This document shows, in pieces, positions 26,436-38,162 of a stretch of DNA of 64,000 nucleotides. The notes below the pieces were generated by a model. That model did not search any database and was not told the origin of the DNA. It was given only the letters and a program-made list of their open reading frames with translations. The stretch is taken from positions 34,551 through 98,550 of the forward strand of contig NZ_FQUU01000016.1 in assembly GCF_900129295.1 (NCBI RefSeq), in the 5' to 3' direction. Within the stretch, counting starts at the first letter, position 1; each line of letters starts with the position of its first letter. A program made the translations under genes and the position numbers. This DNA is from Flavisolibacter ginsengisoli DSM 18119 (GTDB taxonomy: Bacteria; Bacteroidota; Bacteroidia; Chitinophagales; Chitinophagaceae).

Positions 26436-27629
26436 GTTGTATAAAGTATTGCTTACCTCAGTTTTAGTATGAACCGTATGAATAAATGTTTTATTAGCAT
26501 TTTTCATTTGAAAGGCAGTCATAATCATTGCTATTACTGCTTCAGGCATTTTTAATATGGCATTAAATAATTTCTTATTCACTAATACTATTGGAAGAGC
26601 TACTGCAAGTGTCACGAAATACAAAATTCCAGTAATAAGAAAGTAAACAAACCAACCCGAGTTCAGAAAAAATGTTATAACTACTAAAAGAGGTAAGAGC
26701 AATATTAAATATGCTCTTGGTAGTACGAGGTTATTAGCAATAGCAAGGTTAAAGTAACTTACATTCCCTTTCAAAAGTTGTTTAATGCCAGGGAAAAAGA
26801 ATTGTTTCATATAAACAAACTGGCTGGATAACCATCTTTTTCTTTGTTGTTGGAAGGCCTGTAAAGAATCTACCTTTTCGTCAAAAATGAGTGCGTCTTC
26901 CAGGTATTCAATTTTAATTCTTTGCTCTACAATTTTAATTTGTAATGGCCTGTCAAAGCCTCCTACCGCATGAATTTCACTTAATACTTTTTTAACTGTA
27001 TTGTACTCAAAAGCCATTCCTGATCCTATCACTGCAGAAGCGAGACCAACTGCATTGGTGCCCTTACGAAATATATGGTTATTGATACCTTCACTACATG
27101 AATCTAAGATAGCATAGGAAGTATCCATATTCTTTGCTACTCTTTGTCCCTGGATAGCCTTGGCGTTTGCATTAAAAGCATCGTTGACTTTCCGGAGAAA
27201 GTTTTTTGCAAGCACATTGTCAGCATCGCAGATAAGGGCAATGTCATATTCTTTTGCGATCTTGTTAAAGCCTACATTTAAAGCTTTGGCCTTAGTACTT
27301 TTTTCGAACTTTACCTCTATAACTTCCACGTCAATCTTTCTCAATTCAATTAATGTTTCTTCCTGGAAAGAATCAGCCAATATGTATACATCATATAATT
27401 CTCTGGGATAATCTAACTTCAACATACTGTTGGCGGTAGATACTATAATTCCATCTTCTTTATAAGCAGGCACAAAAACCGCTATTCTTTTTGAAGGGGT
27501 AGTGGCAGCAAATTTGCCTTTTTTATAAAAAAGTTTGCCTGAAACAGAAAGTATAAACAAATAAAGGACAGAGAGAAAAAAATATACAAAAATGATCCAG
27601 AAAAAAACATTCAAAAAGGTACTCAACAT
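26421..27629 (-). CDS. Membrane glycosyltransferase family 2 (processive type)
   Basis: The 402-residue protein has one N-terminal transmembrane helix (about 5-30) and a cytosolic GT-A domain starting RIAVFVPAYKEDGII. It carries the D-x-D-like metal site ICDADNVL. The QQRKRWLSSQ motif is the Q(Q/R)xRW signature of processive enzymes such as cellulose or hyaluronan synthases. About three C-terminal membrane segments follow. It is likely to make or export a polysaccharide. Its stop lies inside the terminator hairpin shared with asnB. It is one of four genes between rplL and rpoB. Confidence 0.82.
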   Translation of the reverse strand: MLSTFLNVFFWIIFVYFFLSVLYLFILSVSGKLFYKKGKFAATTPSKRIAVFVPAYKEDGIIVSTANSMLKLDYPRELYDVYILADSFQEETLIELRKIDVEVIEVKFEKSTKAKALNVGFNKIAKEYDIALICDADNVLAKNFLRKVNDAFNANAKAIQGQRVAKNMDTSYAILDSCSEGINNHIFRKGTNAVGLASAVIGSGMAFEYNTVKKVLSEIHAVGGFDRPLQIKIVEQRIKIEYLEDALIFDEKVDSLQAFQQQRKRWLSSQFVYMKQFFFPGIKQLLKGNVSYFNLAIANNLVLPRAYLILLLPLLVVITFFLNSGWFVYFLITGILYFVTLAVALPIVLVNKKLFNAILKMPEAVIAMIMTAFQMKNANKTFIHTVHTKTEVSNTLYNQGTE

Positions 27630-27786
27630 GATTAAATAGGTTTATGGAAAAGGTGGTTTTCAGAAAAGGTTCAAATACAAATCATTAATATAAAATTAGT
27701 GCCAACAAACTATTTCTTCCTGTCAGTTGTTCTATCCATCTTCTTATGGCCACTATATAGGCCTTTTATTTTTATCAATCTTAAAA

Positions 27787-28704
27787 TTATAAACTAAGGT
27801 AAGGTGCTATTTTAGAATAGGTGGAATCATTTATCAAAACAATATTTTTGAGTTCCTCCAGTTTTTTATATGTTCCATGCTGATTTCTGTATTCAATAAT
27901 TGCATTCGCCAGATTCCATTTTATATAAGGATGTGCCTTTAATTGCTCCTTACTGCATTCATTTAAAGGTATTTTTTTTACATCGGAGCCCGATTTTAGA
28001 TAGTTTCTGATCATTTTGAAAGTGGAATCAGGAAGGCCATAAGTTTCTGCAATTTGATCAACTGAATAAAAGCCACCAAGCTTATTTCTAAAATTAATAA
28101 TACGTTGCGCCAATCGAGGACCAATTCCTGGCAATTGAATAAAGGCATTCGTATCTGCCTGGTTAATTTCTACTATGAATATTTCTTTTTTCTGGCTTTT
28201 ATTATTTGAATAAGAATAGGGGTTGAACGGCGATTTTATTGATTCACAATTTATGTAGTTTTTTACCCGGTCATAAAAGCCTGGGGGTAGGTTCCAAATA
28301 CGGGTTAAATCCTCAGGCTTATAAAACCTTCCTCCTTTACTCCTGTATTTAATTATGGTTGTAGCAGTTTTTTCATTCAAACCAAGTTTTTTCCATCCTT
28401 CCAGGGTTATAGAATTAGGGTCAAATTGAAAGAGTTCACCCGCAATGAAACCAGGTTGTTTTTTATATTTATAGGCACTGGCATAATCTTTCTCAGTTCT
28501 AAATGTACTTCCTTCCTTTTTTTCGAGGCTGTCAACACCTTTAACTAAAACAGGTAAAACCTTTATAAAATTTGGATCAGGTTTAGGTTGAAAAATACGG
28601 GGTAGAGTATAAATGACAGCTAATAAAAATAATACTGCAATAGCACCTATGCGATCTCTTTTGCCAAAAGTTAGATAATCCCTGATAAAATCTTTCCAAA
28701 ACAT
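27787..28704 (-). CDS. Helix-hairpin-helix (ComEA-like) membrane-anchored protein
   Basis: The 305-residue protein has one N-terminal transmembrane anchor (GAIAVLFLLAVIYTLP) and three helix-hairpin-helix units. These lie around ITLEGWKKLGLNEKTATTII, INQADTNAFIQLPGIGPRLAQ and LNECSKEQLKAHPYIKWNLA. Each is followed by the ComEA-type IIxYRxxxGxFYxxxDL pattern. ComEA proteins bind double-stranded DNA at the outer face of the inner membrane during transformation. A role in DNA uptake is therefore plausible but not certain, since such proteins are also common outside com loci. It is divergent from rpoB. Confidence 0.82.
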   Translation of the reverse strand: MFWKDFIRDYLTFGKRDRIGAIAVLFLLAVIYTLPRIFQPKPDPNFIKVLPVLVKGVDSLEKKEGSTFRTEKDYASAYKYKKQPGFIAGELFQFDPNSITLEGWKKLGLNEKTATTIIKYRSKGGRFYKPEDLTRIWNLPPGFYDRVKNYINCESIKSPFNPYSYSNNKSQKKEIFIVEINQADTNAFIQLPGIGPRLAQRIINFRNKLGGFYSVDQIAETYGLPDSTFKMIRNYLKSGSDVKKIPLNECSKEQLKAHPYIKWNLANAIIEYRNQHGTYKKLEELKNIVLINDSTYSKIAPYLSL

Positions 28705-28775
28705 GTCAAAAAGTTACAATCTATTAAAGCTATCCCAAAATACAAAATGGCTTAATCTTTGAGAGGAAAAAAACC

Positions 28776-28805
28776 TTGTTGGTGTAGCTTAAATCCTTAC
28801 TTTTG
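28776..28805 (+). promoter_or_regulatory. Promoter of rpoBC
   Basis: TTG (28776-28778), 19 bp, TACTTTTG (28798-28805) is an excellent fit to the Bacteroidota consensus. The leader to the rpoB ATG would be about 137 nt. This gives rpoBC its own promoter, consistent with its separation from rplL. Confidence 0.75.
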
Positions 28806-28946
28806 CAGTCCTTTAGTTTTGGCCAAAAACATTTTGACGTCGCAATTCATGCTTAAATAGTTCAGTTTCAAAGCGTTTACATCTTAGGAAGTAAAGGCCT
28901 GAAATCGATTTGCCCGTCAATAAACATTAAACCGGTTTTTAATCAT

Positions 28947-31900
28947 ATGCCTACAACATTGAATCAAAGGGTCAACTTCGGTAAAATTGGAAACATAGCC
29001 GATACACCTGACCTTCTTGCTGTTCAGATCCAGTCTTTTAAAGAGTTCTTCCAGTTAGAAACCACTCCCGACAAAAGAAACGTTGAAGGTTTGTTCCGTG
29101 TATTCAAGGAAAACTTTCCTATCACAGACACCCGAAACATCTTTGTTCTTGAGTTCCTGGATTACTTTATCGATCCTCCCCGTTACACGATTGAAGAGTG
29201 TATGGAGCGTGGATTAACGTACGCTGTACCTCTGAAGGCAAAGCTTCGCCTGAGCTGTAACGACGAAGAGCATATTGACTTCCAGACAATCGTTCAGGAT
29301 GTATTCCTTGGAAACATCCCTTACATGACGCCACGTGGTACATTCGTTATCAATGGTGCTGAGCGTGTAGTTGTTTCACAACTTCACCGTTCTCCTGGAG
29401 TATTCTTCGGTCAGTCAGTTCACCCGAATGGTACAAAGATCTATTCCGCAAGGGTTATTCCTTTCAAAGGTGCCTGGATGGAGTTCGCTACCGATATCAA
29501 CAATGTAATGTATGCCTACATTGACCGTAAGAAAAAGTTTCCTGTAACAACCCTGTTACGTTCAATTGGATACGAAACAGATAAGGATATTCTTGAGCTT
29601 TTCGGAATGGCCGATGAGGTAAAAGGAGACAAGAAATCTCTTCAGAAATATGAAGGTCGCCGCCTGGCTGCCCGGGTTTTAAGAAGCTGGGTTGAAGATT
29701 TCGTTGATGAAGATACCGGGGAGGTAGTTTCTATCGAAAGAAATGAAGTGATCCTCGAGCGTGATTCTATTCTTGATGAAGAAGCAATTGATACCATTTC
29801 TGAAATGGATATCAAATCTGTTTTTGTTCAGAAAGAAGACGTTGGCGGAGATTATGCTATCATTTATAATACCTTAAATAAAGATACCTCTAACTCTGAA
29901 CTGGAAGCGGTTCAGGTTATTTATCGCCAGTTGCGTGGTGCAGATGCGCCTGATAATGAAACGGCAAGAGGCATAATAGATAAATTATTCTTCTCAGACA
30001 AGCGTTATGACCTGGGGGAAGTTGGTCGCTATAAGATCAACCGCAAATTAGGTTTGAATGCTTCTATTGAGCAAAAGACGCTTACAAAAGAAGATATCAT
30101 TTTAATCATCAAATACCTTGTTCGCTTAACAAATGGTAAAGCTGAGATTGATGATATTGATCACCTGTCTAACCGTCGGGTTCGAACAGTGGGTGAGCAA
30201 TTATATGCTCAGTTCGGTGTTGGTCTGGCTCGTATGGCCCGTACCATCCGTGAAAGAATGAACGTAAGGGACAACGAGGTATTTACACCAGTTGACCTTA
30301 TCAATGCCAGAACGCTTTCTTCAGTTATTAATTCATTTTTTGGAACATCCCAATTGTCCCAGTTTCTTGATCAGACCAACCCATTGTCGGAGATTACGCA
30401 TAAGCGTCGTATCTCAGCTCTCGGGCCGGGTGGTTTAAGTCGTGAAAGAGCTGGTTTCGAGGTTCGTGACGTACACTACAGCCACTATGGCCGTCTTTGT
30501 ACTATTGAAACTCCGGAAGGTCCAAACATCGGTTTGATCTCTACTTTATGCGTTCACGCCAAGATCAACGAGATGGGCTTTATTGAAACACCTTACCGTA
30601 AAGTTGAAAACGGAAAGGTTAACATGAAGCAGCTTACTTTCCTTAGCGCAGAAGAAGAAGATCTGGCTAAGATCGCTCAGGCGAACGTTCCGTTGGATGA
30701 CAAAGGAAACTTTGTGGAAGACAGGATCGTAAGCCGTGAAACAGGCGATTTCCCGATTTTAGATAAAGGCGAAGTTCAGTATATGGACGTTGCACCCAAC
30801 CAGATCGTAGGTTTAAGTGCTTCATTAATTCCATTTCTTGAGCATGATGATGCCAACCGTGCGTTGATGGGATCAAACATGCAACGCCAGGCAGTTCCAT
30901 TGTTACGTCCAGACGTACCTATTGTTGGTACTGGACTGGAGGGCAAGGCTGCACGTGATGCACGTATCCAGATACACTCAGAAGGTAATGGTGTGGTTGA
31001 GTTTGTAGATGCCAACGAAATTCATGTTCGTTACAATCGTAATGAAGAACAGCGCCTGGTATCTTTCGAAGATGATCTGAAGGTTTATAAACTAACCAAG
31101 TTCATCAAAACCAACCAGGAAACTTCCATAAACCTGAAGCCTGCAGTTAAGAAAGGCCAGGTAGTAAAAGAAGGCGATTTCTTAACGGAAGGTTATGCTA
31201 CTAAAGATGGAGAACTGGCATTGGGTAAGAACCTGAAAGTGGCATTCATGCCATGGAAAGGTTACAACTTCGAGGATGCTATCGTTATCTCTGAAAGAGT
31301 AGTTAAAGAAGATATGTTTACTTCAGTTCATATCTCTGAATATGAATTGGAAGTTCGTGATACTAAACTTGGGGAAGAAGAATTAACTCCGGATATTCCA
31401 AACGTTTCTGAAGAAGCAACTAAGGACCTGGATGAAAATGGTATCATCCGCATTGGTGCACAGATCAAGGAAGGTGATATCCTTATCGGTAAGATCACCC
31501 CAAAAGGTGAATCTGATCCAACTCCTGAAGAGAAGTTATTGCGTGCCATCTTTGGTGACAAGGCTGGTGATGCAAAAGATGCATCTCTGAAAGCTCCAAA
31601 TGGAGTAGAAGGTGTGGTGATCTCTAAGAAGTTATTCCAGAGAGCCAAAAAAGATAAGAACGCCAAGGTTCGTGAGAAAGCGGCATTGGAGAAACTGGAT
31701 AAGATCCACGAGAAGAATGTATCAGACCTGATGGAAGTTTTGCTTGATAAACTGCAAATGCTTTTAAGAGAAAAAGCTTCTGCAGGTGTTAGCAACAACT
31801 TTGGTGAGGTATTGATTGGTAAAGGAGCCAAATTCACACAAAAGAATTTAGCCCAGATCGACTACATGAATGTTAACCCATTGGGTTGGACAAGTGACGC

Positions 31901-32750
31901 TAAGGTTGATGACCAGATCAATATTTTGCTGCATAACTATAGCATCAAATACAACGAAGAATTAGGTAGATATAAAAGAGAAAAGTTCAATATCTCAATT
32001 GGGGATGAATTACCAGCAGGTGTATTGAAACTGGCTAAAGTTTATATCGCAGTTAAGCGTAAGCTGAAAGTGGGTGATAAGATGGCAGGACGTCACGGAA
32101 ACAAAGGTATTGTTGCCAAGATCGTTCGCCAGGAAGACATGCCATTCCTTGAAGATGGAACTCCGGTTGATATTGTTTTGAACCCACTAGGGGTACCAAG
32201 CCGTATGAACCTTGGACAGATCTATGAAACTGTTCTTGGATGGGCTGGAGAGAAATTAGGTCTTCGCTTTGCTACACCGATCTTCGATGGTGCTTCTGTG
32301 GAAGACATAGCTAAAAACATTGAAGAGGCAGGATTACCAACCTTCGGTCATACCTACCTGTATGATGGTGAAACGGGAGATCGCTTCCACCAGAAAGCTA
32401 CGGTTGGTATCATCTATATCATCAAACTGCACCACATGGTGGATGATAAGATGCACGCAAGGAGTATCGGGCCATACAGCTTGATTACACAACAGCCTTT
32501 AGGTGGTAAAGCACAATTTGGTGGTCAGCGTTTTGGTGAGATGGAAGTTTGGGCATTGGAAGCATATGGTGCGTCCAACATTCTGCAGGAACTGTTAACC
32601 ATCAAATCAGATGATATCATTGGCCGTGCTAAAACATACGAGGCAATAGTAAAAGGTGAGAACGTGCCTCGTGCCGGTATCCCTGAGTCATTCAATGTAT
32701 TGGTGCATGAGTTGAGAGGATTGGGATTAGATCTTAAGTTCCACGATTAA
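28947..32750 (+). CDS. rpoB: DNA-directed RNA polymerase subunit beta
   Basis: The 1267-residue beta subunit forms half of the catalytic cleft. The protrusion contains [29 protein letters not shown]. The rifampicin-binding cluster ([21 protein letters not shown], then ISALGPGGL) has the sensitive residues at the D516, H526 and S531 equivalents. The C-terminal clamp region contains [13 protein letters not shown] and [18 protein letters not shown]. Length matches other Bacteroidota. It is transcribed with rpoC (105-bp gap) from its own promoter and is not contiguous with rplL. Confidence 0.99.
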   Translation: MPTTLNQRVNFGKIGNIADTPDLLAVQIQSFKEFFQLETTPDKRNVEGLFRVFKENFPITDTRNIFVLEFLDYFIDPPRYTIEECMERGLTYAVPLKAKLRLSCNDEEHIDFQTIVQDVFLGNIPYMTPRGTFVINGAERVVVSQLHRSPGVFFGQSVHPNGTKIYSARVIPFKGAWMEFATDINNVMYAYIDRKKKFPVTTLLRSIGYETDKDILELFGMADEVKGDKKSLQKYEGRRLAARVLRSWVEDFVDEDTGEVVSIERNEVILERDSILDEEAIDTISEMDIKSVFVQKEDVGGDYAIIYNTLNKDTSNSELEAVQVIYRQLRGADAPDNETARGIIDKLFFSDKRYDLGEVGRYKINRKLGLNASIEQKTLTKEDIILIIKYLVRLTNGKAEIDDIDHLSNRRVRTVGEQLYAQFGVGLARMARTIRERMNVRDNEVFTPVDLINARTLSSVINSFFGTSQLSQFLDQTNPLSEITHKRRISALGPGGLSRERAGFEVRDVHYSHYGRLCTIETPEGPNIGLISTLCVHAKINEMGFIETPYRKVENGKVNMKQLTFLSAEEEDLAKIAQANVPLDDKGNFVEDRIVSRETGDFPILDKGEVQYMDVAPNQIVGLSASLIPFLEHDDANRALMGSNMQRQAVPLLRPDVPIVGTGLEGKAARDARIQIHSEGNGVVEFVDANEIHVRYNRNEEQRLVSFEDDLKVYKLTKFIKTNQETSINLKPAVKKGQVVKEGDFLTEGYATKDGELALGKNLKVAFMPWKGYNFEDAIVISERVVKEDMFTSVHISEYELEVRDTKLGEEELTPDIPNVSEEATKDLDENGIIRIGAQIKEGDILIGKITPKGESDPTPEEKLLRAIFGDKAGDAKDASLKAPNGVEGVVISKKLFQRAKKDKNAKVREKAALEKLDKIHEKNVSDLMEVLLDKLQMLLREKASAGVSNNFGEVLIGKGAKFTQKNLAQIDYMNVNPLGWTSDAKVDDQINILLHNYSIKYNEELGRYKREKFNISIGDELPAGVLKLAKVYIAVKRKLKVGDKMAGRHGNKGIVAKIVRQEDMPFLEDGTPVDIVLNPLGVPSRMNLGQIYETVLGWAGEKLGLRFATPIFDGASVEDIAKNIEEAGLPTFGHTYLYDGETGDRFHQKATVGIIYIIKLHHMVDDKMHARSIGPYSLITQQPLGGKAQFGGQRFGEMEVWALEAYGASNILQELLTIKSDDIIGRAKTYEAIVKGENVPRAGIPESFNVLVHELRGLGLDLKFHD

Positions 32751-32757
32751 TATAATG

Positions 32758-32790
32758 AAGACATTTCGTACCATGGGTGCGGAATGTCTT
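32758..32790 (+). other. Hairpin in the rpoB-rpoC spacer
   Basis: AAGACATTTCGTACC (32758-32772) pairs with GGTGCGGAATGTCTT (32776-32790), 15 bp with two G-T pairs and a 3-nt loop, followed by TTCTTCTT. It may be an attenuator, a processing site or a partial terminator. Confidence 0.6.
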
Positions 32791-32855
32791 TCTTCTTATA
32801 TCGGTCACAACCTTGTTCAAAATTTTAAACATTACATCTTAAATATTAAATAAAG

Positions 32856-35800
32856 ATGGCTTTTAATAAAAGAGATAATCGTCCGAGACCACAATTTTCA
32901 AAAATTACCATCGGATTAGCTTCTCCTGATAGTATTTTGGAAAAAAGCTTTGGTGAAGTGCTAAAGCCTGAAACCATTAACTATCGTACCTACAAACCTG
33001 AAAGAGATGGTTTGTTTTGCGAAAGGATTTTTGGGCCAGTAAAAGATTACGAATGTGCTTGTGGAAAATATAAGCGTATTCGTTACAAAGGCATTGTTTG
33101 CGACCGTTGCGGTGTAGAAGTTACTGAAAAGAAAGTTCGTCGTGAGCGTATGGGACACATCAAACTGGTGGTTCCCGTAGTGCATATCTGGTATTTCAAA
33201 TCCCTGCCTAATAAAATTGGTTACCTGCTCGGAATGAGCTCCAAGAAATTGGAGACCATCGTTTATTACGAGCGTTTCGTAGTCATTCAATCAGGTATTC
33301 GTGCTGACAAAGGCCAGAATTATGGTGATCTTTTAACGGAAGAAGAATACCTGGATATCCTGGATACACTTCCAAAAGATAACCAGTACCTGCCTGATGA
33401 AGATCCAAATAAATTCATTGCAAAAATGGGTGCTGAAGCAGTTCATGACCTGTTGGCAAGAATAGATCTTGATCAATTGTCATTTGACTTGCGTAATGCT
33501 GCAGCAACTGAAACATCTCAGCAACGTAAGGCTGACGCGTTAAAGCGTTTGTCTGTTGTTGAATCTTTCCGTGATGCTCAAACAAGAATTTCTAACCGTC
33601 CTGAGTGGATGGTTATGCAATACATACCGGTTATTCCACCAGAGTTACGCCCATTAGTACCTCTTGATGGTGGTCGTTTTGCATCTTCTGACTTAAATGA
33701 TCTCTATCGTCGGGTTATCATTCGTAACAACCGTTTGAAACGTTTGCTTGAGATCAAGGCTCCTGAGGTGATCCTTCGTAATGAAAAGCGTATGTTACAG
33801 GAAGCTGTAGACAGCTTGTTTGATAACAGTCGTAAATCAAACGCTGTGAAAGCGGAAGGTGGACGAGCTCTAAAATCCCTTTCAGATGTACTGAAGGGTA
33901 AGCAAGGCCGTTTCCGTCAGAACCTGTTAGGTAAACGTGTTGACTACTCTGGTCGTTCCGTTATCGTCGTAGGACCTGAGCTGAAATTGTATGAGTGCGG
34001 TTTGCCAAAGGATATGGCTGCAGAATTATTCAAGCCATTTATTATCCGTAAATTAATAGAAAGAGGTATCGTAAAAACAGTGAAATCTGCCCGTAAACTG
34101 GTAGATAAGAAGGAAGCTGTTGTTTGGGATATCCTTGAAAATATTCTGAAAGGACACCCTGTAATGTTAAACCGTGCCCCAACACTGCACCGTTTATCTA
34201 TCCAGGCTTTCCAGCCAAAGCTTGTAGAAGGTAAAGCTATTCAGCTTCACCCATTAGTTACCACAGCCTTCAACGCCGACTTTGACGGTGACCAGATGGC
34301 GGTTCACGTTCCATTGAGCCACGCTGCTATCCTGGAAGCCCAATTGTTGATGTTGGCTTCTCATAACATTTTGAACCCACAAAATGGTACTCCTATCACC
34401 CTTCCTTCACAGGACATGGTATTAGGTCTGTATTACATTTCAAAGGGTAAGAAATCTACTGAAACAGAAAAAGTTCGTGGAGAAGGAAAGGCATTTTACA
34501 GCGAGGAAGAAGTGATCATTGCCTACAATGAAAAGACTATCGACCTGCACGCATGGATCAAAGTAAAGACGAATGTCCGTTCTGATGATGGTGTTCTTAC
34601 ACATAAATTGTTAGAAACTACAGTTGGTCGCGTATTATTCAACCAGTTTGTTCCTAAAGAGGTTGGATTTGTAAATGCACTATTAACAAAGAAGAATCTT
34701 CGTGAGATCATCGGGGACATCATTACTATTACAAATATTCCAAAGACAGCCAAGTTTTTGGATGATATCAAGCAATTAGGATTCCGCACAGCCTTCCAGG
34801 GTGGATTGTCATTCTCTATCAATGACCTTATCATCCCTGAGATCAAGCAGGAATTGCTTAATAATGCTAAAGGTGAAGTTGAAGAAGTGTGGGAAAACTA
34901 CAACATGGGTCTCATTACCAATAATGAACGTTACAACCAGATCGTTGACATTTGGTCCCGTGTTGATACCCGTATTACTGAAACCTTGATCCGTGAGCTG
35001 GCATCAGATAAGCAGGGCTTCAACTCTGTATTCATGATGCTTGATTCAGGAGCCCGTGGTTCCAAGCAGCAGATTAAGCAGCTGGCCGGAATGAGAGGAT
35101 TGATGGCTAAGCCAAGAAAGTCCGGATCTACTGGTTCTGAGATCATTGAAAACCCAATCCTTTCCAACTTTAAAGGTGGATTGAATGTATTGGATTACTT
35201 TATCTCTACACACGGTGCCCGTAAAGGTCTTGCCGATACAGCCCTTAAAACTGCGGATGCCGGTTACCTCACACGTCGTCTGGTAGACGTATCCCAGGAT
35301 GTTGTCATAACTGAAGAAGATTGTGGTACACTACGTGGTATTGCCACTTCAGCTTTAAAAGATAATGAGGATGTCATCGAGCCATTGTCAGATCGTATTG
35401 AAGGTCGTATGTCTCTTCATGATGTGTATGATCCAGTAAGCGACCAATTATTGGTGGGTGCTGGTGAAGAGATCACGAATAGTATTGCTAATCGTATTGA
35501 GGAAGCTGGTATTGAAACTGTTGAAATCCGCTCTGTACTTACTTGTGAAAGCAAGCGTGGTACCTGTGTAAAATGTTATGGTAAGAACCTGGCAACTGGT
35601 TACCTGGCACAACGTGGTGATGCCGTAGGTATTATCGCAGCGCAGTCCATTGGTGAACCTGGTACACAGTTGACACTTCGTACCTTCCACGTGGGTGGTG
35701 TGGCTGGTTCAGCAGCAGTTGAATCAACCATGACTGCAAAGTTTGATGGTACTATCCAGTTTGATGGTGTGCGTTCTGTTACTACTACTAATAATGATGG

Positions 35801-37151
35801 TGATAAGATCCAGGTTGTTATTGGTCGTACTGGTGAAGCACGTATCATGGATACAAAAAATGATCGTTTACTAATCACAAATAACATTCCTTACGGTGCT
35901 ACACTTTCAGTGAAAGATGGCCAGCAGGTGAAGAAAGGTGATATCATTTGCACATGGGATCCGTTCAACAATGTAATCATAGCCGAGATCAATGGTACAT
36001 TGAAGTTTGAGAACGTGTTAGAGGGTATTACTTTCCGTGAAGAAGCCGATGAGCAAACAGGACACCGCGAAAAAGTAGTTATTGAAACACGCGATAAAAC
36101 AAAGATTCCTTCCATTATCGTAGAGGGCAAGGAAAGGAAATCATACAACCTCCCAACCGGATCGCATATCATCCCAGAAGATGGTGAAGAAGTAAGAGCC
36201 GGGCAGGTATTGGTGAAGATTCCACGTGTATTGGGTAAGTTAAGAGATATCACCGGAGGTCTTCCACGTGTAACAGAATTGTTTGAAGCACGTAATCCAT
36301 CTAACCCGGCTATCGTTTCTGAGATCGATGGTGTGGTTACAATGGGTGCTGTAAAACGTGGTAACCGCGAGATTATCATTGAAGCTAAAGATGGTGTTAC
36401 TAAAAAATACCTTGTTCCATTGACACGCCAGATACTGGCACAAGATGGTGACTTCGTTAAAGCTGGTTCTCCATTATCCGATGGTCAGATATCTCCTCAG
36501 GACATTTTGGCTATCCAGGGACCATTCGCTGTACAACAGTACGTTGTGAACGAGATCCAGGAAGTATACCGTTTACAAGGTGTACGTATCAATGATAAGC
36601 ACATCGAGGTGATTGTTCGCCAGATGATGCGTAAGGTTTCAATAGTTGATCCGGGAGATACTAAGTTCCTTGAAGAAGACCTGACTGATAAGTTTGAATT
36701 CCTGGAAGAGAATGACTACATCTTCGATAAGAAGGTGGTTAACGAACCAGGTGATTCAACAAAGTTGAGGGCAGGCCAGATCGTTAGTCTCCGTGAATTG
36801 CGTGAGGAAAATTCTATTCTTCGTCGTAATGACAAGAAACTTGTAGAATATCGTGATGCATCACCGGCAACTTCTGCTCCAACACTATTAGGTATTACTA
36901 AGGCTTCACTGGGTGTACAAAGCTGGATATCAGCGGCATCGTTCCAGGAAACAACCAAAGTATTATCCTCTGCAGCCATACAAGGTAAAACAGATGATAT
37001 GCTTGGATTGAAAGAGAATGTGATTACAGGACACCTGATCCCTGCAGGTACTGGCCTTCGTGAATTTGAAAATATCATAGTAGGTAGCAAAGAAGAATAT
37101 GAGTTGCTGCAAACAGCTAAAGAAGCTATGGCTTTTGACGAGGAAGAATAA
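32856..37151 (+). CDS. rpoC: DNA-directed RNA polymerase subunit beta'
   Basis: The 1431-residue subunit carries the active-site magnesium triad in [12 protein letters not shown]. The N-terminal zinc ribbon is [13 protein letters not shown] followed by CDRCG. The second zinc site is [13 protein letters not shown]. The trigger-loop region is near [20 protein letters not shown]. It follows rpoB after a 105-bp spacer with a hairpin, and a perfect terminator begins 25 bp after the stop. Length is typical of the phylum. Confidence 0.99.
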   Translation: MAFNKRDNRPRPQFSKITIGLASPDSILEKSFGEVLKPETINYRTYKPERDGLFCERIFGPVKDYECACGKYKRIRYKGIVCDRCGVEVTEKKVRRERMGHIKLVVPVVHIWYFKSLPNKIGYLLGMSSKKLETIVYYERFVVIQSGIRADKGQNYGDLLTEEEYLDILDTLPKDNQYLPDEDPNKFIAKMGAEAVHDLLARIDLDQLSFDLRNAAATETSQQRKADALKRLSVVESFRDAQTRISNRPEWMVMQYIPVIPPELRPLVPLDGGRFASSDLNDLYRRVIIRNNRLKRLLEIKAPEVILRNEKRMLQEAVDSLFDNSRKSNAVKAEGGRALKSLSDVLKGKQGRFRQNLLGKRVDYSGRSVIVVGPELKLYECGLPKDMAAELFKPFIIRKLIERGIVKTVKSARKLVDKKEAVVWDILENILKGHPVMLNRAPTLHRLSIQAFQPKLVEGKAIQLHPLVTTAFNADFDGDQMAVHVPLSHAAILEAQLLMLASHNILNPQNGTPITLPSQDMVLGLYYISKGKKSTETEKVRGEGKAFYSEEEVIIAYNEKTIDLHAWIKVKTNVRSDDGVLTHKLLETTVGRVLFNQFVPKEVGFVNALLTKKNLREIIGDIITITNIPKTAKFLDDIKQLGFRTAFQGGLSFSINDLIIPEIKQELLNNAKGEVEEVWENYNMGLITNNERYNQIVDIWSRVDTRITETLIRELASDKQGFNSVFMMLDSGARGSKQQIKQLAGMRGLMAKPRKSGSTGSEIIENPILSNFKGGLNVLDYFISTHGARKGLADTALKTADAGYLTRRLVDVSQDVVITEEDCGTLRGIATSALKDNEDVIEPLSDRIEGRMSLHDVYDPVSDQLLVGAGEEITNSIANRIEEAGIETVEIRSVLTCESKRGTCVKCYGKNLATGYLAQRGDAVGIIAAQSIGEPGTQLTLRTFHVGGVAGSAAVESTMTAKFDGTIQFDGVRSVTTTNNDGDKIQVVIGRTGEARIMDTKNDRLLITNNIPYGATLSVKDGQQVKKGDIICTWDPFNNVIIAEINGTLKFENVLEGITFREEADEQTGHREKVVIETRDKTKIPSIIVEGKERKSYNLPTGSHIIPEDGEEVRAGQVLVKIPRVLGKLRDITGGLPRVTELFEARNPSNPAIVSEIDGVVTMGAVKRGNREIIIEAKDGVTKKYLVPLTRQILAQDGDFVKAGSPLSDGQISPQDILAIQGPFAVQQYVVNEIQEVYRLQGVRINDKHIEVIVRQMMRKVSIVDPGDTKFLEEDLTDKFEFLEENDYIFDKKVVNEPGDSTKLRAGQIVSLRELREENSILRRNDKKLVEYRDASPATSAPTLLGITKASLGVQSWISAASFQETTKVLSSAAIQGKTDDMLGLKENVITGHLIPAGTGLREFENIIVGSKEEYELLQTAKEAMAFDEEE

Positions 37152-37175
37152 TTTATTACTTTAAAATCATACAGT

Positions 37176-37205
37176 AAGGAGTGAGATTTTCTCACTCCTT
37201 TTTTT
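37176..37205 (+). terminator. Intrinsic terminator of rpoBC
   Basis: AAGGAGTGAG (37176-37185) pairs with CTCACTCCTT (37191-37200) around ATTTT, followed by five more Ts. Confidence 0.93.
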
Positions 37206-37409
37206 ATGTAATAGGCTGATCATTCAGATAGCTTGGCTGTTATGAAAAGTTCAGATACCTTGTAATTTTGAAGTAGTCTAATTAAGGTTGCAACAACGAT
37301 GTTGAATCAGGATAATATTCTGAAAATCACATTAGTTAACTGTTTCACAATTCAACTTCCTTTATCTGCTTTCGCATCGGATCATATCTTATTTTGCAAA
37401 AAAATAAGA

Positions 37410-38009
37410 ATGAAGAACGGTTTACTCATTTTTAATGTTATTCTTTTGATCCTGGTTGGTGTTCTTTTTTATCTCCACTTCTCATCAAATGGCAATAAGG
37501 AGAAAAGAGTGCTGAGCCAATCAACACTTAAAACTGATCCAGCCGGAAATGATTTTCGGATTGCTTATTTTGAACTTGACTCTATTACCAATTCCTTTTC
37601 CATGGTAAAAGACATCAAAAATGATCTGAATAGGGAAGAGGAGAAAATGAATGGAGAAATGAACCAGTGGCAGAAGAGGTATAATGATAAGCTGCAGCAA
37701 TATCAAAGCCAGGCACAACAAATGAACCAGGTGCAATCAGAAAATGCAAACCGGGATATGTTGCAGATGCAGGAAACTATCCGGAATAAAAAGCAGGAAC
37801 TGGATCAGAAATATCAAAACCTGTATATGCAGAAAATGCAGGATGTAAAAATCAAGATTGAGAACTTCCTGAAAGAGTATAATAAATCCAAAGGTTATTC
37901 TTACATTTTCGCATACGAACCAGGTTTTATATACTACCGTGATACAATGTTCAATATTACCGCCGACCTGGTGAAGGGATTGAACGAGCAATATTCAAAG
38001 AAGAAATAA
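37410..38009 (+). CDS. OmpH/Skp-family periplasmic chaperone-like protein
   Basis: This 199-residue protein has an N-terminal hydrophobic segment (NGLLIFNVILLILVGVLFYL), probably an uncleaved anchor. A core pattern follows (IAYFELDSI, then a long Lys/Glu/Gln-rich coiled coil, then YSYIFAYEPGF), which is that of OmpH/Skp. Skp escorts unfolded outer-membrane proteins across the periplasm. I chose the ATG at 37410; the open frame extends 37 codons upstream, but those codons read unlike an OmpH N-terminus. It is a single gene between two terminators. Confidence 0.85.
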   Translation: MKNGLLIFNVILLILVGVLFYLHFSSNGNKEKRVLSQSTLKTDPAGNDFRIAYFELDSITNSFSMVKDIKNDLNREEEKMNGEMNQWQKRYNDKLQQYQSQAQQMNQVQSENANRDMLQMQETIRNKKQELDQKYQNLYMQKMQDVKIKIENFLKEYNKSKGYSYIFAYEPGFIYYRDTMFNITADLVKGLNEQYSKKK

Positions 38010-38028
38010 TCCCCTTTAATTTATATAG

Positions 38029-38051
38029 AGCCCCGGAATTTCGGGGCTTTT
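38029..38051 (+). terminator. Intrinsic terminator after the OmpH-like gene
   Basis: AGCCCCG (38029-38035) pairs with CGGGGCT (38042-38048), followed by Ts. Confidence 0.85.
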
Positions 38052-38162
38052 GCTTTTTACACGCATGGCGCTGATACCATCGGTCTAGTTCATTAAATTG
38101 AGTGGTCTTATTTTCATTTCCAATCTGATTTCAAATACTTATCTTGGAAAAAATTGCTGTTA

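Noticed and set aside
30667..31837. Long minus-strand ORFs inside rpoB (and similar ones in rpoC and ppdK)
   Set aside because: They are antisense shadows of strongly biased coding sequence, with no own start signals.
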